Below the pieces are notes generated by a model. That model did not search any database, had not been told where the DNA came from, and saw only the letters and a list, made by a program, of their open reading frames with translations. Shown here in pieces: positions 5,839-8,643 of a stretch of DNA of 8,643 bases (positions within the stretch are counted from its first letter, which is position 1; each line of letters starts with the position of its first letter). The position numbers were made by a program, and so were the translations under genes. The stretch spans positions 1-8,643 of the forward strand of contig JAAZHF010000184.1 in the NCBI GenBank assembly GCA_012510865.1, in the 5' to 3' direction. The stretch comes from Gammaproteobacteria bacterium (GTDB lineage Bacteria > Pseudomonadota > Gammaproteobacteria > Xanthomonadales > Xanthomonadaceae).

Positions 5839-7242
5839 TCAGATCGCGCGGGAAAAGCGGGGCCTGGCGCCGGGTCCGGCAGGGGAGGGGGGGAGGTAGC
5901 GGTCGAAGCACATCGCAATATTACGCAAGAGCAGGCGTCCGCGCGCGGTCACCCGGATCCGGTCCTGCGCAAGGCGCACCAGGCCGTCGGCCTCCAGGGG
6001 GGCCAGCTTCTCCAGTTCCGCGGCGAAATAGTCCCTGAAAACGATGTCGTGCCGCCGCTCCAGGGCCCCCATGGGGACCTCGGCCTGGCACATCAGCTGC
6101 TGGATCAGGTCGGCGCGGATGACGTCGTCCTCGTCCATCTTCATGCCGCGGAAGACCGGCAGCCGGCCTTCGTCGATCGCGATCTGCCACGAGGGGAGGT
6201 CGCGCGGATTCTGGCTGAAGGTATCGCCGATCTGGCTGATCGCGCTCACGCCCAGGCCGATCAGGTCGCTGTCGGCGTGCGTGGTGTAGCCCATGAAGTT
6301 GCGGCGCAGGCTGCCACGGGCCTGGGCCATGGCCAGGTCGTCGTCCGGCAGGGCGAAGTGGTCCATGCCGATGTACTGGTAGCCGGCTGCCGAGAGCCGG
6401 GTGATCGCCAGCTCGAGAAGGCCGAGCTTCTCCTCGGGTCCGGGCAGGTCCTCCGAGCGGATCTGGTTCTGCGGCCGGAAGATCTCGGGCAGGTGCGCAT
6501 AGCCATAGACCGCAAGGCGGTCGGGCCGCATCTCCAGCACGGTGTCGAGCGTGCGCGCGAAGCCCTCGGGATTCTGCTTCGGCAGCCCGTAGATCAGGTC
6601 GACGTTGACCGAGCGGAAGCCGCTGGCGCGGCAGGCCTCGACCACGGCGCGCGGCTCTTCGACCGACTGGATGCGGTTGACCGCCTCTTGCACGACGGGA
6701 TCGAAGTCCTGCACGCCGAAACTGGCGCGGTTGAACCCGATCCTGCCCAGCTCGGCGATGTCGTCCGGCGAGACGAAGCGCGGGTCGAGCTCGATCGAGA
6801 TGTCGCTGTCCTCGGGGCGCGCGAAGTGGAACTGGCGGCGCAGGGCGTCGACGAGCTCTCCGATCTGGCCCGGCGCCATGAAGTTGGGGGTGCCGCCCCC
6901 GAGGTGCAGCTGCACCACCTCGCGGTCGCGGTCGAACAGCGCCGCCATCATGTCGATCTCGCGGTACAGGCGCGCCAGGTAGGTCTCGGCGCGCGACTTG
7001 TCGCGGGTGATGATGCGGTTGCAGCCGCAGTAGAAGCAGGGACTGACGCAGAACGGGACGTGCACGTACAGCGACAGCCGGCGCGGGATGGGATCGCCGT
7101 TGCTCGAGTCGGCTGCTTCCCTCAGCTGCTCCTCGCCGAACGAGCTGCTGAACTGCGGCGCGGTGGGGTAGGAGGTGTAGCGCGGGCCGGGCCGGTCGTA
7201 GCGGCGCAGCAGCTCGGCGCTGAAGGGAAGGGACGCGTCCAT
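5839..7242 (-). CDS. hemN: Oxygen-independent coproporphyrinogen III dehydrogenase
   Basis: HemN is a cytoplasmic radical SAM enzyme that decarboxylates coproporphyrinogen III to protoporphyrinogen IX without O2, supplying heme for the oxidases and NO reductase under low oxygen. With the start at 7242 it has 467 residues, the usual length. Visible motifs are GPRYTSYPTA near the N terminus, the cluster-binding CVSPCFYCGC (Cys65, 69 and 72, plus the following Cys74 that is conserved in true HemN), GGGTP (115-119) for SAM binding, DLIYGLPKQ, and a complete HemN C-terminal domain. The CX3CX2CXC form and length separate it from HemW. Two ATGs compete: 7251 has no room for a ribosome binding site, while 7242 has AGGA eight bases upstream and is preferred. 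An Anr-type box lies 36 bp upstream. The anr-like gene follows after 19 nt; hemN next to anr also occurs in Pseudomonas. No damage is seen. Confidence 0.96.
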   Translation of the reverse strand: MDASLPFSAELLRRYDRPGPRYTSYPTAPQFSSSFGEEQLREAADSSNGDPIPRRLSLYVHVPFCVSPCFYCGCNRIITRDKSRAETYLARLYREIDMMAALFDRDREVVQLHLGGGTPNFMAPGQIGELVDALRRQFHFARPEDSDISIELDPRFVSPDDIAELGRIGFNRASFGVQDFDPVVQEAVNRIQSVEEPRAVVEACRASGFRSVNVDLIYGLPKQNPEGFARTLDTVLEMRPDRLAVYGYAHLPEIFRPQNQIRSEDLPGPEEKLGLLELAITRLSAAGYQYIGMDHFALPDDDLAMAQARGSLRRNFMGYTTHADSDLIGLGVSAISQIGDTFSQNPRDLPSWQIAIDEGRLPVFRGMKMDEDDVIRADLIQQLMCQAEVPMGALERRHDIVFRDYFAAELEKLAPLEADGLVRLAQDRIRVTARGRLLLRNIAMCFDRYLPPSPAGPGARPRFSRAI

Positions 7243-7249
7243 GGCAGGC

Positions 7250-7291
7250 ATCCTGCCGCAGCCCGGGCGGCCACGCCTTGATTCCGGTCAA
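7250..7291 (-). promoter_or_regulatory. Anr/Fnr box upstream of hemN with a very close -10-like site
   Basis: Read on the minus strand, 7291-7278 is TTGACCGGAATCAA, the best Fnr/Anr-type box in the window, with both half-sites in accepted form. Class II spacing puts the -10 at 7255-7250 (CAGGAT, keeping the key A and final T) and the transcription start at about 7243, one base before the ATG at 7242. Either the transcript is leaderless or the box works from another position, for example as a repressor site over a promoter that starts further upstream. The box also faces the divergent plus-strand gene at 7412, but no matching -10 is seen for that direction. Confidence 0.7.
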
Positions 7292-7365
7292 GCCTGCGCC
7301 GGCATCGCGGAACAGCCCGACGCAGGCCTCCGCAATGCCCGACCATCGGGCCCGCGGGGCTGCGC

Positions 7366-7371
7366 TAGTAT
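7366..7371 (+). promoter_or_regulatory. Possible -10 element for the exported-protein gene pair
   Basis: TAGTAT at 7366-7371, in the context GCGCTAGTATCCC, is a 4/6 match to TATAAT and lies 41 bases ahead of the ATG at 7412. No good -35 is seen at normal spacing. A short inverted repeat, GCCCGA-CCA-TCGGGC (7337-7351), sits where upstream control could act. The placement between divergent genes is what favours this as a promoter; the sequence alone is weak. Confidence 0.4.
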
Positions 7372-7411
7372 CCCGTCCACCAGCCGGGTGCGCCGGCCCA
7401 GGGAGCCTTGG

Positions 7412-8008
7412 ATGAACCGTTACGCGCGCATGCACACGCTGTTCCTCGCCGCCGCCGTCGCGGCCGTGCCCGCCTTCGCGGCCGCGCAGGCCGCGGGCCA
7501 GGACGACGCCGGGCGGGCGGTCGAGACCGTCGTGCAGGCCGAGGTGGACGAGCGCGGCGTGGTGGCCGCCATCGACCTCGGGCAGCGAGTGCTGACCCTG
7601 GAGACCGCGACGGGAACCCGGGTCCTGCCGGTCGATCCGCGCGTGGACGGCTTCGACGCGCTGCAGGTGGGCGACGTGGTCGACGTGCGCTACCACCGCT
7701 CGATCCTGTTCGACATCCAGCCCCAGGGCAGCGCCGAGCCCGGGGCCTACATCTCCGAGCGCGCGCGCGACGTCGGCGACACCGGCCGCGTCGGCGAACA
7801 GGAGGTCACGGTGCTGGCCACCGTGGTCGGGGTCGATGGCGCGGCCGGGACGTTCACCGTCCAGGGCCCCGCGGGCAACGTGCGGACCCTGCACGCCGAG
7901 TCGCCGGAGCATCGGGAAATGGTGAGGAAGATCCGGGTCGGGGACATGCTGCGCGTGCGGTTCCGCGAAGGGCTCGCGGTGTCGCTGGCCCCGGTGGAGA
8001 TGCATTGA
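7412..8008 (+). CDS. Exported protein with two tandem beta-rich repeats, function unknown
   Basis: I do not recognise the function. The 198-residue product starts at an ATG with GGGAG seven bases upstream. It has a signal peptide (hydrophobic 8-25; AFAAAQA suggests cleavage after about residue 25-27), so it is probably periplasmic. The mature part holds two related units, about 40-101 and 131-193. Each begins with a strand ending V-V/G-x-x-D, continues with a T-L-E-T or F-T-V-Q strand, then G-x-x-R-x-L, P, and ends with a strongly similar element: LQVGDVVDVRYHRSILF in the first, IRVGDMLRVRFREGLAV in the second. The pattern resembles small OB-like beta domains such as those in DUF5666-type exported proteins. 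No cysteines are present, and no metal-binding motif stands out. It is divergent from hemN, with a 169-bp shared region, and is followed 22 nt later by another small exported protein on the same strand. Confidence 0.85.
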   Translation: MNRYARMHTLFLAAAVAAVPAFAAAQAAGQDDAGRAVETVVQAEVDERGVVAAIDLGQRVLTLETATGTRVLPVDPRVDGFDALQVGDVVDVRYHRSILFDIQPQGSAEPGAYISERARDVGDTGRVGEQEVTVLATVVGVDGAAGTFTVQGPAGNVRTLHAESPEHREMVRKIRVGDMLRVRFREGLAVSLAPVEMH

Positions 8009-8030
8009 CGGCGCGGAGTGCGGAGGACAC

Positions 8031-8462
8031 ATGGCTGGTTCCATGGAAGGAATCCCGGTGATCGGCATCCTGGTCCTGGCCTTCGTCGCCGGGGGCTGGG
8101 CCACGCCGGCGGGTGCCCGGAGCGTGCAGAAGTGCGTGGCGGCGGACGGCCATGTCACCCTGACGAGCGAGCGCTGTCCCGAAGGCCAGCGACTGGTCGA
8201 CAGCTACGAGGCGACGCCGGAACAGGCCCCGCCGGCGCCCGCGGCGGCTTCGCGCGTTGCCCGTCCGCGAGCCGCTGCGGCGCGTTCCGGCCGCAGCGCC
8301 GGCGGCGGCCGCAGCGAGGGAAGCCGCAGCCGCGCGCCGGATCGTTGCCAGGCTGCGCAGGCCAGGCGTGAGCAGACCCTCAGGCGGGTCGGGCTGAACC
8401 GGACCTTCGACCTGTTGCGGAAGCTGGACGCGGAGGTCTGGGAGGCGTGCAAGAGGCGGTAG
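8031..8462 (+). CDS. DUF4124-like small exported protein
   Basis: The function is unknown. The 143-residue product has a hydrophobic signal segment (about 8-22, cleavage likely after AGA near residue 29), then a short domain with Cys35 and Cys49 in the pattern K-C-x5-G-H-V-T-L-T-S-x2-C-P-x-G. That pattern is typical of the DUF4124 family common in Xanthomonads. An Arg/Ala/Ser/Gly-rich linker (about 66-104) joins it to a helical tail with Cys106 and Cys140 around RRVGLNRTFDLLRKLDAEVWEA. The four cysteines may form two disulfides in the periplasm. The ATG at 8031 follows GGAGG with only 4 bases between; an in-frame ATG at 8043 lacks a better site. The gene lies 22 nt after its neighbour and is probably cotranscribed with it. 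The basic, low-complexity linker could bind polyanions, but nothing here proves it. Confidence 0.82.
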   Translation: MAGSMEGIPVIGILVLAFVAGGWATPAGARSVQKCVAADGHVTLTSERCPEGQRLVDSYEATPEQAPPAPAAASRVARPRAAAARSGRSAGGGRSEGSRSRAPDRCQAAQARREQTLRRVGLNRTFDLLRKLDAEVWEACKRR

Positions 8463-8484
8463 GTGTCCGGGCGCAGATCGAGGG

Positions 8485-8508
8485 GTTTACATGTCGAGTT
8501 GTTTACAT
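8485..8508. repeat. Direct repeat GTTTACAT with 16-bp period
   Basis: GTTTACAT occurs at 8485-8492 and at 8501-8508. The second copy forms part of one outer arm of the dif-like site that follows. The stretch is AT-rich in a very GC-rich window. The extra copy could be an accessory protein site beside the recombination site, or a chance half-site. Confidence 0.5.
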
Positions 8509-8527
8509 AATGTGCATTATGCGAAGT
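8500..8527. other. dif: dif-like XerC/XerD recombination site
   Basis: Read on the minus strand, the 28-bp site has a left arm ACTTCGCATAA, a 6-bp centre TGCACA and a right arm TTATGTAAACA. The E. coli dif arms are GGTGCGCATAA and TTATGTTAAAT; each arm here matches at 8 of 11 positions. The most conserved inner parts (GCATAA and TTATGT) and the 11-6-11 layout are intact. The inner symmetry is longer than usual, with CATAATG-TG-CATTATG a perfect inverted repeat at 8506-8521. It may be the chromosomal dif, an attachment site of a Xer-using element such as a filamentous phage, or a dimeric operator of similar shape. Confidence 0.55.
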
Positions 8528-8565
8528 TGCGTGCAGTCCTGAACAGGCTGGCCCGCGCAATCTTC

Positions 8566-8618
8566 GGCGGCTACGGTCAAGGACATGAACCGTCCGCCGT
8601 GCTGGCCTGAAGGCCAGC
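8566..8618 (+). repeat. Two consecutive stem-loops near the right edge
   Basis: GGCGG-CT-ACGGT (8566-8577) pairs with ACCGTCCGCC (8589-8598) as a 10-bp stem with a 2-base bulge and an 11-base loop. GCTGGCCT (8601-8608) pairs with AGGCCAGC (8611-8618) as a perfect 8-bp stem. Neither is followed by a T run, so they are not convincing terminators for the gene ending at 8462. The loop of the first stem contains AGGA and the ATG of the possible gene at 8585. Confidence 0.55.
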
Positions 8619-8643
8619 CCTGCTGGTCACCGCACTCTTATAG
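8585..8643 (+). CDS. Possible start of a small phage-type gene (cut by right edge)
   Basis: An ATG at 8585 opens a frame that stays open to the window edge: MNRPPCWPEGQPCWSPHSY. The opening CWPxGxPC is similar, as far as I recall, to the start of a small protein family common in Xanthomonads and linked to filamentous prophages (DUF3653-like). Nineteen residues cannot prove this. AAGGA lies only 1 base before the ATG, which is too close for a normal ribosome binding site, and the start codon falls in the loop of a predicted stem. The position just after a dif-like site is what makes a Xer-integrated phage gene worth considering. It may also be non-coding. Confidence 0.35.
   Translation, partial: MNRPPCWPEGQPCWSPHSY

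Noticed and set aside
5820..5918. Longer Fnr/Anr-type protein starting at ATG 5918
   Set aside because: This would overlap hemN by 80 bases and add a Pro/Ala-rich leader not seen in the family; GTG 5819 has a strong GGAGG at the right distance.
5575..7281. 568-codon plus-strand frame opposite hemN and anr
   Set aside because: It is antisense to two well-recognised genes and shows no recognisable domain.
7241..7411. N-terminal extension of the exported protein at 7412 to an earlier ATG at 7241
   Set aside because: It would overlap the hemN start and bury the signal peptide; the ATG at 7412 has a good ribosome binding site and starts the signal peptide directly.
5921..8158. 745-codon minus-strand frame over hemN and the exported-protein genes
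   Set aside because: It is out of frame with hemN and antisense to the two signal-peptide genes; low-complexity translation.
8204..8560. 118-codon minus-strand frame opposite the end of the DUF4124-like gene
   Set aside because: It runs across the dif-like site and opposite a gene with signal peptide and family motif; no ribosome binding site or homology is apparent.
8566..8618. Stem-loops near the right edge as a terminator or an integron attC site
   Set aside because: No T run follows either stem, and neither GTTRRRY nor RYYYAAC core sites frame them.
1..8643. tRNA, rRNA, CRISPR array, transposase or insertion sequence ends
   Set aside because: I looked for these on both strands by eye and saw no cloverleaf, regular spaced repeats, transposase motifs or paired terminal repeats.

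Overview
The window looks like a chromosomal segment of a GC-rich gammaproteobacterium, most likely of the Xanthomonadaceae/Lysobacteraceae (Lysobacter, Luteimonas or Thermomonas type). The basis is the very high GC with strong codon bias, an FNR/Anr-type regulator beside hemN, the style of the small DUF4124-like exported protein, and a dif-like site with a TTCGCATAA arm. The genus is an inference, not a reading.

Almost everything from 1 to about 7250 lies on the minus strand and forms a low-oxygen / nitric-oxide respiration island. In transcription order it holds hemN (oxygen-independent coproporphyrinogen III dehydrogenase), an Fnr/Anr-type [4Fe-4S] regulator, norB (quinol-dependent nitric oxide reductase), an NnrS-family membrane protein, a SirB2-family membrane protein, azurin, and the first 60 codons of ccoN (catalytic subunit of cbb3 cytochrome c oxidase), which runs off the left edge. 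norB, nnrS and sirB2 are packed with 3-4 nt gaps and both downstream genes start with GTG.

The regulator gene sits among what appear to be its own targets. Fnr/Anr-type boxes (TTGAT-N4-ATCAA or close variants) lie ahead of hemN, norB, azurin and ccoN. In each case a -10-like hexamer lies about 32-33 bp downstream of the box centre, the geometry of an Fnr class II promoter with the box at about -41.5. The hemN box fits this only if its transcript begins at the start codon, i.e. is leaderless. Functionally the set makes sense: HemN supplies heme without oxygen, NorB removes NO, NnrS belongs to the NO-stress response, azurin is a periplasmic electron carrier, and cbb3 oxidase works at low oxygen.

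From 7366 the plus strand takes over with a divergent pair of small exported proteins: an unrecognised one with two tandem beta-rich repeats, and a DUF4124-like one with an Arg/Ala-rich linker. The last 180 bases are AT-richer and structured. They carry a 28-bp dif-like XerC/XerD site, a repeated GTTTACAT, two inverted repeats, and the possible start of a small gene (CWPEGQPC...) that resembles, from memory, a family found in Xanthomonad filamentous prophages. This tail is the least explained part of the window: it may be the chromosomal dif or the edge of a Xer-integrated element.
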